A DNA stretch of 64,000 nt from Janibacter endophyticus (GCF_016888335.1 NZ_JAFEJG010000004.1:434001-498000), one strand, 5' to 3'; shown: positions 25,410 through 34,647, numbered from the stretch's first letter. The notes: generated by a model not told the origin, from the letters alone. Translations and numbers: made by a program.

Positions 25410-26960
25410 GTGGCGGATGCCGAGACGGACTTCGCCGAGGTCTGGCGTTCCACCCTCGACTCCCTCGACGCAGACGGTGTCCCCGTCGGCCGCCGTGCCT
25501 TCCTCACCCTCGCCCAGCTCGTCGGGCTGCTCGACAGCACGGCGCTCATCGCCGTGCCGGACGACTTCAGCAAGGAGTTCGTCGAGCAGCGGCTGCGCAT
25601 GCAGCTGACCCAGGCGCTCTCCGCCCAGCTCGGCCGCGAGGTCCGGATCGCCGTGACGGTCGACCCCAGCCTGGCCGGCGACGAGGACGAGAGCCCCGCC
25701 GAGGCGGAGGACAACCCCTTCGCCGGAAGGCTGCGCGACGAGCGCCCCGAGACCACCGCCGACGTGACCGAGCACGGTCGGCCGGCCGAGGCCGACCCGA
25801 TGGGCCGGCACGGACTGGCGACCGAGGAGCCGCTGCCGCTCGGTGACCTCACGCCGACGGCCACGGTCACGCCGATCTCGACCGCGACCCGCAACGGCCG
25901 GGCCGTGCAGGCCGAGAACGTCGAGCTGACCCGGCTCAACCCGAAGTACCTCTTCGACACCTTCGTCATCGGCTCGAGCAACCGCTTCGCCCACGCCGCG
26001 GCCGTCGCGGTCGCCGAGGCGCCGGCCAAGGCGTACAACCCGCTCTTCGTCTACGGCGAGTCCGGGCTCGGCAAGACCCACCTGCTGCACGCCATCGGGC
26101 ACTACGCGCGCAACCTCTACCCCCACGTCAAGGTGCGCTACGTGAACTCCGAGGAGTTCACCAACGACTTCATCAACTCGATCCGCGACGACAAGGCCGC
26201 TGCCTTCCAGGCCCGCTACCGCGACGTCGACGTGCTGCTCATCGACGACATCCAGTTCCTCAGTGGCAAGATGCAGACGCAGGAGGAGTTCTTCCACACC
26301 TTCAACACGCTGCACAACGCCAACAAGCAGGTCGTCATCACGAGCGACGTCAAGCCGAAGCTGCTCTCCGGCTTCGAGGAGCGCATGCGCAGCCGCTTCG
26401 AGTGGGGCCTGCTCACCGACGTGCAGCCGCCCGACCTCGAGACCCGGATCGCGATCCTGCGCAAGAAGGCGATCCAGGAGCGGCTCTCGGTGCCCGACGA
26501 GGTCCTCGAGTTCATCGCCAGCCGGATCTCGACGAACATCCGCGAGCTCGAGGGTGCCCTCATCCGGGTCACCGCCTTCGCGAGCCTCAACCGGCAGCCG
26601 GTCGACCTCGGCCTGGCCCAGATCGTGCTCAAGGACCTCATCCCGCACGAGGTGCCCAACGAGATCGACGCGGCGACGATCATGGCGCAGACCGCCTCGT
26701 ACTTCGGCGTGACGATCGAGGACCTCCAGGGGCCGTCCCGCACCCGGGCGCTCACGACGGCCCGCCAGATCGCGATGTACCTCGTCCGAGAGCTGACCGA
26801 CGACTCGCTGCCCCAGATCGGCAAGCTCTTCGGCGGGCGCGACCACACGACGGTCATGCACGCCAACCGCAAGATCGGCGAGCTCATGGCCGAGCGCCGG
26901 GCGATCTACAACCAGGTCACCGAACTGACGAACCGGATCAAGCAGCAGTCGAGCAGCTGA
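25410..26960 (+). CDS. dnaA: Chromosomal replication initiator DnaA
   Basis: 516 aa AAA+ initiator. Domain I ~1-90; acidic linker ~95-180; domain III with Walker [16 protein letters not shown] (~210) and Walker [12 protein letters not shown]; domain IV with the DnaA-box binding signature [18 protein letters not shown] 25410 ([12 protein letters not shown]) is chosen because AAGGTGGG lies upstream and the homologous N-terminal helix starts there. The frame is open further upstream but without coding character. Confidence 0.97.
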   Translation: MADAETDFAEVWRSTLDSLDADGVPVGRRAFLTLAQLVGLLDSTALIAVPDDFSKEFVEQRLRMQLTQALSAQLGREVRIAVTVDPSLAGDEDESPAEAEDNPFAGRLRDERPETTADVTEHGRPAEADPMGRHGLATEEPLPLGDLTPTATVTPISTATRNGRAVQAENVELTRLNPKYLFDTFVIGSSNRFAHAAAVAVAEAPAKAYNPLFVYGESGLGKTHLLHAIGHYARNLYPHVKVRYVNSEEFTNDFINSIRDDKAAAFQARYRDVDVLLIDDIQFLSGKMQTQEEFFHTFNTLHNANKQVVITSDVKPKLLSGFEERMRSRFEWGLLTDVQPPDLETRIAILRKKAIQERLSVPDEVLEFIASRISTNIRELEGALIRVTAFASLNRQPVDLGLAQIVLKDLIPHEVPNEIDAATIMAQTASYFGVTIEDLQGPSRTRALTTARQIAMYLVRELTDDSLPQIGKLFGGRDHTTVMHANRKIGELMAERRAIYNQVTELTNRIKQQSSS

Positions 26961-27626
26961 GCACCGGCTCCACGATCGCCACCCCCCGTACCCCTCATCT
27001 GAGTCCGCGTCCCTGGGTATCCACACCCTGTGTCCACAGCTGTGCGCTGTCCCGCCCTGCCCGTTCATCCGCTCGTCGCCAGAGCGTGTGACTCACGGGT
27101 ATCCCCGACGTTCTCCACAGATCCACAGCCTGTGGAGAACCCTGTGGGCCGCCGTGCAAGGCCGATCTCCTCGGCGACACCCCCGGGACGATCCACAGGA
27201 GGGTGGTCACCGGACCCGAATCCCACGAATCTGCGGACGAGGACGGGGAGGAACCTGTGGAGGCATGTGGAGCTGACGACGCACCCTGCGGACGCCGGTC
27301 CTCGGTCCACACCCCACCCCGTGCGTGCACATCACCGTCGACAGGCCGTCCACAGAGGACCGCCCCCGACGATCCTTGGGACACGGCCCTTGCCGGGCCG
27401 ATCCGGGGAGTTGTCCCCAGGATCCACAGGACCTATGACAACGATGAGTCCTCTCCATCTCGACTCCTGTCCCCACGCATGGCGGACGGGCGGTCTGTGG
27501 ATCTAGGGTTGGGCTCCCGGGGCGGATCACCGGCTGCCAGGAGCGGTCGAGCGTGCCAGCCCGTGGGAGATGCCACACTGAGCGCACACGCGCGCGACCG
27601 ACGCGCGGGAAATGGGTAGGTCTGTC
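26961..27626. other. Replication origin oriC (dnaA-dnaN spacer)
   Basis: 666 bp non-coding region with many degenerate DnaA boxes: GTATCCACA 27017-27025, GTGTCCACA 27030-27038, TTCTCCACA 27111-27119 and, inverted, 27131-27139, CGGTCCACA 27303-27311, CCGTCCACA 27346-27354, TTGTCCCCA 27411-27419, and TGTGGATCT 27496-27504. No box here is a perfect TTGTCCACA or TTATCCACA. No clear AT-rich unwinding element is visible by eye. Position and box density are those of actinobacterial oriC. Confidence 0.9.
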
Positions 27627-28760
27627 GTGAAGTTCCGCGTCGAGCGTGACGTCCTCGCCGAGGCGGTCACCTGGGTTGCTCGTGGTCTGCCGGCGCGCCC
27701 GCCGGTACCCGTCCTCGCTGGTGTCCTCATCACCGCCGACGAAGGGGGGACCGTCACCCTGTCCGCCTTCGACTACGAGGTCTCCGCCCGGATCACCGTC
27801 GCGGCCGACGTCGAGGAGGCCGGCACCGTGCTCGTCCTCGGTCGACTCCTCGCCGACATCTCCCGCAACCTCCCGGGCAAGCCGGTCGACGTCGTCACCG
27901 ACGGCAGCAAGGTCCAGGTCACCTGCGGCAGCTCGCGCTTCTCGCTGCTGCAGATGCCGGCCGACGAGTACCCGACCCTGCCCACCGCGCCCGAGGGCTC
28001 CGGCACGATCGACGGCTCCGTCTTCACCCAGGCCGTCTCGCAGGTCTCCATCGCCGCCGACCGCGGCGACTCCCTGCCGATCCTCACCGGTGTCCGGGTC
28101 GAGGTCGAGGGCGAGACGATGACGCTGCTCGCCACGGACCGCTACCGCCTCGCGATGCGCGAGCTCACGTGGTCGCCGGGCACCTCCGACGCCAGCCACG
28201 TCGCGCTCATCCCGGCGCGCACCCTCGCCGAGACCGCCCGCTCCCTCGGCGCCGTCGGCACGATCGACATCGCCCTCGGGTCCGCCGCCGGCGGCGACGG
28301 CCTCGTCGGCTTCGAGGCCGGGCAGCGCCGCACCACCTCGCGTCTGCTCGACGGCGAGTACCCCAAGGTCGCGAAGATCTTCCCGACGAGCAGCGAGACC
28401 GAGGCGGTCATCGCGACCGCAGACCTCATCGAGGCCGTCAAGCGCGTCGCCCTCGTCGCCGAGCGCACCACCCCGGTGCGGCTGCGCTTCTCCGAGGGCC
28501 AGCTGGCGATCGAGGCCGGCACCGGCGAGGACGCCCAGGCCTCCGAGGCGCTCGAGGCGAGCGTCACCGGCCCGGACATCACCGTCGCCTTCAACCCCGG
28601 CTACCTGCTCGACGGGCTCGGCGCCCTGGGCAGCGACTGGACCCGGATGTCCTTCACCGGCGCGCTCAAGGCGGCGATGATCACCGGCCAGACGAGCCAG
28701 GACGGCGAGCTCGACACGACCTACCGCTACGTCCTCCAGCCGGTGCGACTCGCCGGCTGA
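27627..28760 (+). CDS. dnaN: DNA polymerase III beta clamp
   Basis: 377 aa, three repeated clamp domains forming the sliding ring that tethers polymerase III. GTG 27627 (VKFRVERDVLAEAVTWVARGLP) is preferred over ATG 27612 because GGGTAGG lies 6 nt upstream. Ends with the usual TYRYVLQPVRLAG. Directly downstream of oriC. Confidence 0.97.
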   Translation: MKFRVERDVLAEAVTWVARGLPARPPVPVLAGVLITADEGGTVTLSAFDYEVSARITVAADVEEAGTVLVLGRLLADISRNLPGKPVDVVTDGSKVQVTCGSSRFSLLQMPADEYPTLPTAPEGSGTIDGSVFTQAVSQVSIAADRGDSLPILTGVRVEVEGETMTLLATDRYRLAMRELTWSPGTSDASHVALIPARTLAETARSLGAVGTIDIALGSAAGGDGLVGFEAGQRRTTSRLLDGEYPKVAKIFPTSSETEAVIATADLIEAVKRVALVAERTTPVRLRFSEGQLAIEAGTGEDAQASEALEASVTGPDITVAFNPGYLLDGLGALGSDWTRMSFTGALKAAMITGQTSQDGELDTTYRYVLQPVRLAG

Positions 28761-28820
28761 CCCCCTTCGTCGAGGACCGTCACCTGGTCCCGACCCACGG
28801 ACCCAACCCCAGGAGCACCC

Positions 28821-29909
28821 ATGCAGCTCGGACTCATCGGCCTCGGCAAGATGGGCGGCAACATGCGGGAGCGCATCCGCCGCGCCGGTCACGAGGTCGT
28901 CGGATACGACCGCAACAAGGCGGTCTCGGACGCCAAGAGCGTCCAGGACATGATCGACCAGCTCGAGGCGCCGCGCGTCGTGTGGGTCATGGTGCCCGCC
29001 GGCGAGATCACCCGCTCGGTCGTCCAGGACCTCTCCGCGCGGCTCGAGCCCGGCGACCTCGTCATCGACGGTGGCAACAGCCGCTTCACCGACGACTTCG
29101 AGAACGCTGCGATGCTCAAGGACAAGGGCATCGGCTACCTCGACTGCGGTGTCTCCGGTGGCATCTGGGGCCTGGAGAATGGCTACGGCCTCATGGTTGG
29201 CGGGCTGAAGAAGCACGTCACCCGGGCGATGCCGATCTTCGACGCGCTGCGGCCCGAGGGCCCGCGCGACGAGGGCTTCGTCCACGCGGGCGAGGTCGGC
29301 GCCGGCCACTACGTGAAGATGGTGCACAACGGCATCGAGTACGGCCTGATGCACGCGTACGCCGAGGGCTACGAGCTGCTCGAGAAGAAGGACATCGTCA
29401 AGGACGTCCCCGGGGCGTTCAAGGCGTGGAGCCGCGGCACCGTCGTGCGCTCCTGGCTGCTCGACCTCATGGTCAAGGCGCTCGAGGATAACCCGGAGAT
29501 GGACGACGTCTCCGACTACACCGCCGACTCCGGCGAGGGCCGCTGGACCGTCGAGGAGGCGATCGCCAACGCCGTGCCGATGCCGGTCATCTCGGCCTCG
29601 CTCTTCGCCCGCTTCGCCTCGCGGCAGGAGGCCAGCCCGGCGATGCAGGCCGTCGCGGCGCTGCGTGGCCAGTTCGGCGGGCACCAGGTGATGACGATCG
29701 ACGAGGGTCACGACCTGCGCAAGGAGTCCGCGGTCGGCGGGCCGAAGAAGGCCACGACCGCCCAGCGCAAGGAGGCCTCGAAGGAGAAGAAGGCCTCGAA
29801 GAAGACGGCCGCGAAGAAGGCGGCGAAGGCGGGCCCGTCCTCCGGGTCGGGCAGCACCGGCGGGGCGACGGGGCCGACGAGCGGGTCGCGGTCCACGCGC
29901 TCGCACTGA
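28821..29909 (+). CDS. gnd: 6-phosphogluconate dehydrogenase, decarboxylating, with basic C-terminal tail
   Basis: 362 aa. Pentose-phosphate enzyme converting 6-phosphogluconate to ribulose 5-phosphate. Rossmann motif GLIGLGKMGGNM, DGGNSRFTDD, GVSGGIWGLENGYGLMVGG, and KMVHNGIEYGLM. The core (~305 residues) is the short GntZ-type form. Beyond it lies a ~55-residue tail rich in Lys/Ala then Gly/Ser (KEKKASKKTAAKKAAKAG), unusual for this enzyme and histone-H1-like in composition. It lies between dnaN and recF as in other actinobacteria, and recF starts 2 nt after it. Confidence 0.95.
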   Translation: MQLGLIGLGKMGGNMRERIRRAGHEVVGYDRNKAVSDAKSVQDMIDQLEAPRVVWVMVPAGEITRSVVQDLSARLEPGDLVIDGGNSRFTDDFENAAMLKDKGIGYLDCGVSGGIWGLENGYGLMVGGLKKHVTRAMPIFDALRPEGPRDEGFVHAGEVGAGHYVKMVHNGIEYGLMHAYAEGYELLEKKDIVKDVPGAFKAWSRGTVVRSWLLDLMVKALEDNPEMDDVSDYTADSGEGRWTVEEAIANAVPMPVISASLFARFASRQEASPAMQAVAALRGQFGGHQVMTIDEGHDLRKESAVGGPKKATTAQRKEASKEKKASKKTAAKKAAKAGPSSGSGSTGGATGPTSGSRSTRSH

Positions 29910-29910
29910 G

Positions 29911-31179
29911 GTGCACGTCCGGCACCTCTCGGTCGCGGACTTCCGCAGCTACGAGAGCGCGGAGCTGCCCCTCTCACCAGGGGTGAGCACCCTCGTCGGG
30001 CTCAACGGCCAGGGCAAGACCAACCTCGTCGAGGCGATCGGCTACGTCGCGACCCTCTCGAGCCACCGGGTCGCACAGGACCAGCCGCTCGTCCGCTTCG
30101 GTGCCGAGCGGGCGATCGTCCGGGCCGCGGTCGTGCGCGAGGGGCGCGAGCAGGTCGTCGAGCTCGAGATCACTCCGGGACGGGCCAACCGCGCCAAGCT
30201 CGGCCGGGCCCCCGTGCCGCGGCCGCGGGACGTCCTCGGGACGCTGCGGACCGTGCTCTTCGCCCCCGAGGACCTCGCGCTCGTCAAGGGTGACCCGGAG
30301 CAGCGGCGCCGTTTCCTCGACGACCTCCTCGTGCAGCGCCAACCGCGGTGGGCCGGGGTGCGCGCCGACTACGACAAGATCGTCCGCCAGCGCTCGGCGC
30401 TGCTCAAGCAGGCCGGGGGGACGATGCGCGAGGGACGCGGCCGTGGTCGCCGGGCCACGCGTCTGCCGGAGGGGCTCGAGCCCGACGCCGCCCGCGAGGA
30501 CGCGCTGCGCACCCTCGACATCTGGGACGACAACCTCGCCACCCTCGGCTCGCAGCTGCTCTACGCCCGGCTGCGCCTGCTCACCGACCTCGTCCCGCAC
30601 CTCGCTGACACCTACGGCGCGGTGAGCGCGAGCTCGACGGACGCCACGGCCCGCTACCGCTCCTCGATCCCCGGCCCGGCGGGCGAGGCGCTCGCCGAGG
30701 GCTTCGGGTCGGGTGAGGACGTGCCGACACCCGATGTGCTGCGGGGGGAGCTGCTCACCGCGATGGGCGCGCTGCGCGACCAGGAGATCGACCGCGGCGT
30801 GAGCCTCGTCGGGCCGCACCGGGATGACGTCACCCTGGCCCTCGGTCCCATGCCGGCGAAGGGGTACGCGAGCCACGGCGAGTCGTGGTCCTTCGCCCTC
30901 GGGCTGCGCCTGGCCGCCTACCGGCTGCTCCAGCACGACCTCCAGGACGACCCGGTTCTCATCCTCGACGACGTCTTCGCCGAGCTCGACTCCGGCCGGC
31001 GGGAGCGGCTGGCCGGCCTCATCGGTGACTGCGAGCAGGTGATCATCACCGCCGCCGTCGGCGAGGACGTCCCGTCGGGGTTGGCGGGCGAGCGCTTCAC
31101 CGTCACCACCGGGCAGGTCTCCCGGGAGAGCGGCGAAGGGGTGCCCGCTGCGGGTGCCGAGGCGGTGGCCGATGAGTGA
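29911..31179 (+). CDS. recF: DNA replication and repair protein RecF
   Basis: 422 aa SMC-like ATPase that helps load RecA at gaps. Walker A GLNGQGKTNLVEAIGYV; signature region near GVSLVGPHRDDV; Walker B PVLILDDVFAELDSGRRERL. GTG start immediately after gnd. The last 8 nt overlap the DUF721 gene. Confidence 0.96.
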   Translation: MHVRHLSVADFRSYESAELPLSPGVSTLVGLNGQGKTNLVEAIGYVATLSSHRVAQDQPLVRFGAERAIVRAAVVREGREQVVELEITPGRANRAKLGRAPVPRPRDVLGTLRTVLFAPEDLALVKGDPEQRRRFLDDLLVQRQPRWAGVRADYDKIVRQRSALLKQAGGTMREGRGRGRRATRLPEGLEPDAAREDALRTLDIWDDNLATLGSQLLYARLRLLTDLVPHLADTYGAVSASSTDATARYRSSIPGPAGEALAEGFGSGEDVPTPDVLRGELLTAMGALRDQEIDRGVSLVGPHRDDVTLALGPMPAKGYASHGESWSFALGLRLAAYRLLQHDLQDDPVLILDDVFAELDSGRRERLAGLIGDCEQVIITAAVGEDVPSGLAGERFTVTTGQVSRESGEGVPAAGAEAVADE

Positions 31180-31762
31180 GCCTCCGCCCACGGAGGACCC
31201 GCGCCCGGACGACCCCGAGTCCCCCGACGAGCCGGGACCCGAGCCGGACGACGGTCCGCTCGGACAGGTCGAGGACGCCGCCCGCGCCGCGCTCGCCCGT
31301 GCCCGCGCCAACGCCGCCGCCCGCGGGCTGCGACCCGGCATGAAACCGCGCCGTCGGCGGGTCCGGCGCGGGATGGAGCCGGAGGTATCCCCCTTCGCCA
31401 CCGGCCGTGACCCTGAGCTCCTCGGGGACCAGATCGAGCGGATGATCGCCGACCGTGGGTGGCAGAGCGACGTCGCCGCCGGGTCGGTGATGTCCCGCTG
31501 GCCCGACCTCGTCGGCGAGCAGGTCGCCGCCCACAGCGAGCCGGTCGCCTACGAGGACGGGGTGCTCACCGTCCGCGCCGACTCGACCGCCTGGACCACC
31601 CAGCTGCGGCTGCTCACCTCGACGATCCTCGCCCGGCTCGCCGAGGACGTCGGCCCCGACACCGTCTCCGAGCTGCGGATCGTCGGGCCGAGCGCCCCCT
31701 CGTGGCGCAAGGGTCTGCGACGCGCCCCCGGCGGCCGCGGGCCGCGGGACACCTACGGCTGA
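31172..31762 (+). CDS. DUF721 (DciA-like) protein
   Basis: 196 aa. The N-terminus (~1-60) is acidic and proline-rich, and the C-terminal ~100 residues are the DUF721 domain (LLGDQIERMIADRGWQSDV, SRWPDLVGEQVAAHSEPV, STAWTTQLRLLTSTILARL). In bacteria without DnaC/DnaI this family (DciA) helps load the replicative helicase. Overlaps recF by 8 nt. Normally gyrB would follow; here the catechol genes are inserted. Confidence 0.9.
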   Translation: MSEPPPTEDPRPDDPESPDEPGPEPDDGPLGQVEDAARAALARARANAAARGLRPGMKPRRRRVRRGMEPEVSPFATGRDPELLGDQIERMIADRGWQSDVAAGSVMSRWPDLVGEQVAAHSEPVAYEDGVLTVRADSTAWTTQLRLLTSTILARLAEDVGPDTVSELRIVGPSAPSWRKGLRRAPGGRGPRDTYG

Positions 31763-31783
31763 CGTTCCGCGACGGGGAACGTC
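31761..31783. promoter_or_regulatory. Inverted repeat CGTTCC-N7-GGAACG, putative operator of the ferredoxin-C23O unit
   Basis: Arms GACGTTCC (31761-31768) and GGAACGTC (31776-31783) with a 7-nt spacer. The same half-sites and spacing recur at 37153-37173 before dmpE. It begins on the DUF721 stop codon, so a terminator role cannot be excluded, but there is no U-tract. Confidence 0.6.
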
Positions 31784-31866
31784 GCTAGAGGCACCCCCTT
31801 CGCCCCCGGCACGCTCAAGGACACGACAGCGGCAGAGGTGCCGCCGGCGAGCGCAAAGGAGCGGCA

Positions 31867-32238
31867 GTGCCGAACGTGTCCATCCCCGCACTGGACGAGG
31901 TGATCTACCTCGGCCCGGACGAGACGCTGCTCTCGGGCCTCTACAAGGCCGGGTACAGCTACACCGTCGGGTGCAAGCGTGGTGGCTGCGGCATCTGCAA
32001 GGTCGACGTGCTCGACGGCGACTTCTCCTACAACCGCCCGATCGCCGCGACCGTCATCAGCGCCGAGGAGCGCACCGACGGGACCTGCCTGAGCTGCCGA
32101 GCCGTCCCGGACTCAGACGTCACCATCCAGATGCGCGACGACGAGATGCGTCTGGTCAATCCCTTCCTCCGTCAGATCAACGAGAAGGCACGACGGCGTG
32201 CCGAGGCGCTGGCGGCCGGCACCGACATGGAGCAGTAA
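31867..32238 (+). CDS. dmpQ: Plant-type 2Fe-2S ferredoxin (XylT/DmpQ-like)
   Basis: 123 aa. The cluster ligands are C36, C41, C44 and C77 (VGCKRGGCGICK ... CLSC), the chloroplast-type CX4CX2CXnC pattern. Ferredoxins of this kind sit next to catechol 2,3-dioxygenases and re-reduce the active-site iron when it is oxidised by substituted catechols. GTG start with AAAGGAG 6 nt upstream. The dioxygenase gene follows after 2 nt. The first gene of its transcription unit. Confidence 0.93.
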   Translation: MPNVSIPALDEVIYLGPDETLLSGLYKAGYSYTVGCKRGGCGICKVDVLDGDFSYNRPIAATVISAEERTDGTCLSCRAVPDSDVTIQMRDDEMRLVNPFLRQINEKARRRAEALAAGTDMEQ

Positions 32239-32240
32239 CC

Positions 32241-33170
32241 ATGGGAATCATGAGGATGGGTTACGCGCACGTGCGCGTCACCGACATGGCCGAGGCCAAG
32301 GACCACTACGCCAGCACGATGGGTCTCTACGAGACCAGGTCCGACACCACCGCCGAGGGCGCCCAGCGTGTCTTCTACAAGGGCTGGGACGAGTGGGACC
32401 ACCACTCCGTCGTCCTCGAGGAGGGCGGCGTCGGCGTCGTGAAGTACGGCTGGAAGGTCGAGCACGAGACCGACATCGACGACATCGAGGCCAAGGCGAC
32501 GGCCTTCGGTCTGACCGTCGAGCGGATGAGCACGGGCGAGAACCCCGAGATCGGTGACGGCATCCGCTTCACGACGCCGTCCGACCACGTCTTCGAGGTC
32601 TACCACCAGGCGACCGCGTACGGCACCGAGGTCGGCACGCACAACCCGGACGCCTTCCCGCGCCACCTCGTCGGAGTCGGCGCCCCGGCTCTGGACCACT
32701 CGCTCATCACCGCCGAGGACCCGGCGCGCATGGAGAAGATGCTCATCGACGTCTTCGGCTTCTACGCCACCGAGCGCGTCCAGACCAGCCTCGACGCCGA
32801 CCACGACCTCGTCGGCACGTGGATGACGAGCAACAACCAGATCCACCAGCTCGCGGTCATCGGCGGTCCCCAGGGCAAGCTGCACCACTTCGCCTTCCGC
32901 CTGGACAACTGGAACGACGTGGGTCGGGCCGCCGACCTCATGACGATGGACGACGTGCCGATCGACGTGGGCCCGACCCGCCACGGCATCACCCGCGGCC
33001 AGACGGTCTACTTCTTCGACCCGTCGGGCAACCGCAACGAGGTCTTCGCCGGCGGCTACCTCGCCTTCCCGGACCGCCCGACGACGGTGTGGACGGTCGA
33101 CCAGCTGGGCAAGGGGATCTTCTACCACGCCCGCGAGCTCAACGAGCGCTTCACGACGGTGCTCACGTGA
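32241..33170 (+). CDS. dmpB: Catechol 2,3-dioxygenase (extradiol, XylE/DmpB type)
   Basis: 309 aa. Cleaves catechol next to the diol to give 2-hydroxymuconic semialdehyde; needs Fe(II). Two vicinal-oxygen-chelate domains. Metal ligands by alignment with XylE from memory: H153 (ALDHSL), H216 (KLHHFAF) and E267 (NRNEVFAGG). The C-terminal third (IDVGPTRHG, YFFDPSGN, DQLGKGIFYH, LNERFTTVLT) is nearly the same as the XylE family. ATG is 2 nt after the ferredoxin stop, and the stop overlaps the next GTG. Confidence 0.97.
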   Translation: MGIMRMGYAHVRVTDMAEAKDHYASTMGLYETRSDTTAEGAQRVFYKGWDEWDHHSVVLEEGGVGVVKYGWKVEHETDIDDIEAKATAFGLTVERMSTGENPEIGDGIRFTTPSDHVFEVYHQATAYGTEVGTHNPDAFPRHLVGVGAPALDHSLITAEDPARMEKMLIDVFGFYATERVQTSLDADHDLVGTWMTSNNQIHQLAVIGGPQGKLHHFAFRLDNWNDVGRAADLMTMDDVPIDVGPTRHGITRGQTVYFFDPSGNRNEVFAGGYLAFPDRPTTVWTVDQLGKGIFYHARELNERFTTVLT

Positions 33171-33595
33171 CCGATGGGATGACCCGCCCCACGCGGGCGC
33201 TCACCCTCGCCGGGGCCAGGGCCGCGCTCGACGCGGCCCTGGCCCGCGCCGAGGAGATAGACGCGCGGATGAACGTCGCCGTCGTCGACGCCGGGGGCAC
33301 GATCGTGGCCTTCGCGCGGATGGACGGTGCCTTCAACCTCTCCGGCGGGATCGCACGGGACAAGGCCAAGACCGTCGTCGGCTTCGGCGGGGTGCCGAGC
33401 GCCGGGCTGTACGAGGGGCTCAAGGACGAGCCGGCCGTGCGCGACGGCATCGCGAACCGTGAGGGCGTGGCCGCCTTCGGCGGGGGCGTGCCGATCGTCG
33501 TCGACGGCGAGCTCGTCGGGGCCGTCGGGGCCTCCGGCGGCAGCGCCGAGGAGGACACCCAGGTCGCCCAGGCGGGCGCCGACGCCCTCGCCTGA
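33167..33595 (+). CDS. DUF336/GlcG-HbpS-family protein
   Basis: 142 aa. Motifs MNVAVVDAGG, DKAKTVVGFGG, GGVPIVVDGELVGAVGASGG are typical of GlcG/HbpS proteins. Members are often found beside aromatic-degradation genes, and HbpS binds haem, but the role in meta cleavage is not known. It overlaps the dioxygenase stop by 4 nt (GTGA), so all three genes are one coupled unit. A terminator follows. Confidence 0.88.
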   Translation: MTDGMTRPTRALTLAGARAALDAALARAEEIDARMNVAVVDAGGTIVAFARMDGAFNLSGGIARDKAKTVVGFGGVPSAGLYEGLKDEPAVRDGIANREGVAAFGGGVPIVVDGELVGAVGASGGSAEEDTQVAQAGADALA

Positions 33596-33605
33596 CCCAG
33601 GTTCT

Positions 33606-33646
33606 CGAAGGGGGGAGGTCCGGATCATCCGGGCCTTCCCCCTTCG
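33606..33646 (+). terminator. Terminator after the dmpQ-dmpB-DUF336 unit
   Basis: 18-nt arms (CGAAGGGGGGAGGTCCGG and its near complement at 33629-33646) around ATCAT. Two non-Watson-Crick pairs. No strong U-tract. The arm again carries CGAAGGGG. Confidence 0.75.
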
Positions 33647-33661
33647 TCGTCCCCCCCGGTT

Positions 33662-33683
33662 CGCACGAGCCAAGGCTCGTGCG
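33662..33683 (+). repeat. Palindromic element copy 4 (AA), single
   Basis: Perfect core within a 26-nt palindrome (33660-33685). The only isolated copy, between the terminator and the hydrolase promoter. Confidence 0.95.
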
Positions 33684-33761
33684 AAGGGGGGGTGGGGGCG
33701 GGGCGGGGGGTGGGCGTTCCGCGCTGCGCTCCGATGCCTGGCCCGGCGGGCCTGCGGCTCC

Positions 33762-33767
33762 TAGCGT
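33762..33767 (+). promoter_or_regulatory. -10 element, hydrolase gene (leaderless type)
   Basis: TAGCGT, 7 nt, then GTG 33775. No Shine-Dalgarno. The same hexamer and spacing precede the antiporter gene at 44561. Confidence 0.5.
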
Positions 33768-33774
33768 CGTGGCC

Positions 33775-34623
33775 GTGAACGAGAACCCCGAGATCGGCCG
33801 GAGCATCCAGACCGGCCCGCTGGCGACCAACTACCACGACACCGGGCCCGCCCCCGAGCCCGTCGACGGCGAAGGGGGGACCGTCCTTCTCCTCCACGGC
33901 TCGGGACCGGGGGTCTCGGCCTGGGCGAACTGGCGAAACCAGCTGCCCCCCTTCGCCCGTCACCACCGCGTCGTCGCACCCGACCTCGCCGGGTTCGGGT
34001 TCACCGAGGTGCCCGAGGGGCAGGAGTACTCGCGCGAGGTGTGGCTGCGTCAGATCGTCGACCTGCTCGACGCGCTCGAGATCGAGCGCGTGCACGTCGT
34101 CGGCAACTCCTTCGGCGGGTCGATGGCGCTCGCGCTCGCGATCCACCACCCGGAGCGGATCGACAAGCTCGTCCTCATGGGCAGCGTCGGCATCCCCTTC
34201 GAGCTGACCGCTGGCCTCGACGCGGTGTGGGGGTACGAGCCGAGCGAGGCCGCGATGGGCCGGCTGATGCGCGAGACCTTCGCCTACGACAGCTCGCTCA
34301 TCACCGACGAGCTCGTCGCGAGCCGCTACGCCGCGTCGACGCGGCCCGGGACGATGGAGGCCTTCGCATCGATGTTCCCCGCGCCCCGGCAGCGGTGGGT
34401 CGAGGCGATGGCCCATCCCGAGGAGGCGATCCGCGGGATCACCGCGCCGACGTTGCTCGTCCATGGCCGCGACGACCAGGTCATCCCGCTGTCGACCTCG
34501 CTGACGATGCTCGAGCTGATCGACGACTCCCGGCTGCACGTCTTCGGCCGGTGCGGGCACTGGACCCAGATCGAGCACGGGGCGGCCTTCACCGAGCTCG
34601 TCCTCGACTTCCTCGCGGAGTAG
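33775..34623 (+). CDS. dmpD: 2-hydroxymuconic semialdehyde hydrolase
   Basis: 282 aa alpha/beta hydrolase, the same length as DmpD/XylF. Cleaves 2-hydroxymuconic semialdehyde (or the methyl-ketone analogue) to 2-hydroxypenta-2,4-dienoate and an acid. Oxyanion loop HGSGPGVSAWANW; nucleophile S112 (GNSFGG); acid D234 (GRDDQVIP); base H262 (CGHWTQIEH). GTG 33775 chosen for length and the TAGCGT box upstream. Separately promoted from the dioxygenase unit. Confidence 0.93.
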   Translation: MNENPEIGRSIQTGPLATNYHDTGPAPEPVDGEGGTVLLLHGSGPGVSAWANWRNQLPPFARHHRVVAPDLAGFGFTEVPEGQEYSREVWLRQIVDLLDALEIERVHVVGNSFGGSMALALAIHHPERIDKLVLMGSVGIPFELTAGLDAVWGYEPSEAAMGRLMRETFAYDSSLITDELVASRYAASTRPGTMEAFASMFPAPRQRWVEAMAHPEEAIRGITAPTLLVHGRDDQVIPLSTSLTMLELIDDSRLHVFGRCGHWTQIEHGAAFTELVLDFLAE

Positions 34624-34635
34624 CTCGGACCCGGG

Positions 34636-34641
34636 CAGACT
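34636..34641 (+). promoter_or_regulatory. Possible -10, LURP-one gene (leaderless type)
   Basis: CAGACT, 6 nt, then ATG 34648. The flanking GGGCA/TGCCC is a short inverted repeat over the start region. Confidence 0.35.
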
Positions 34642-34647
34642 CTGCCC

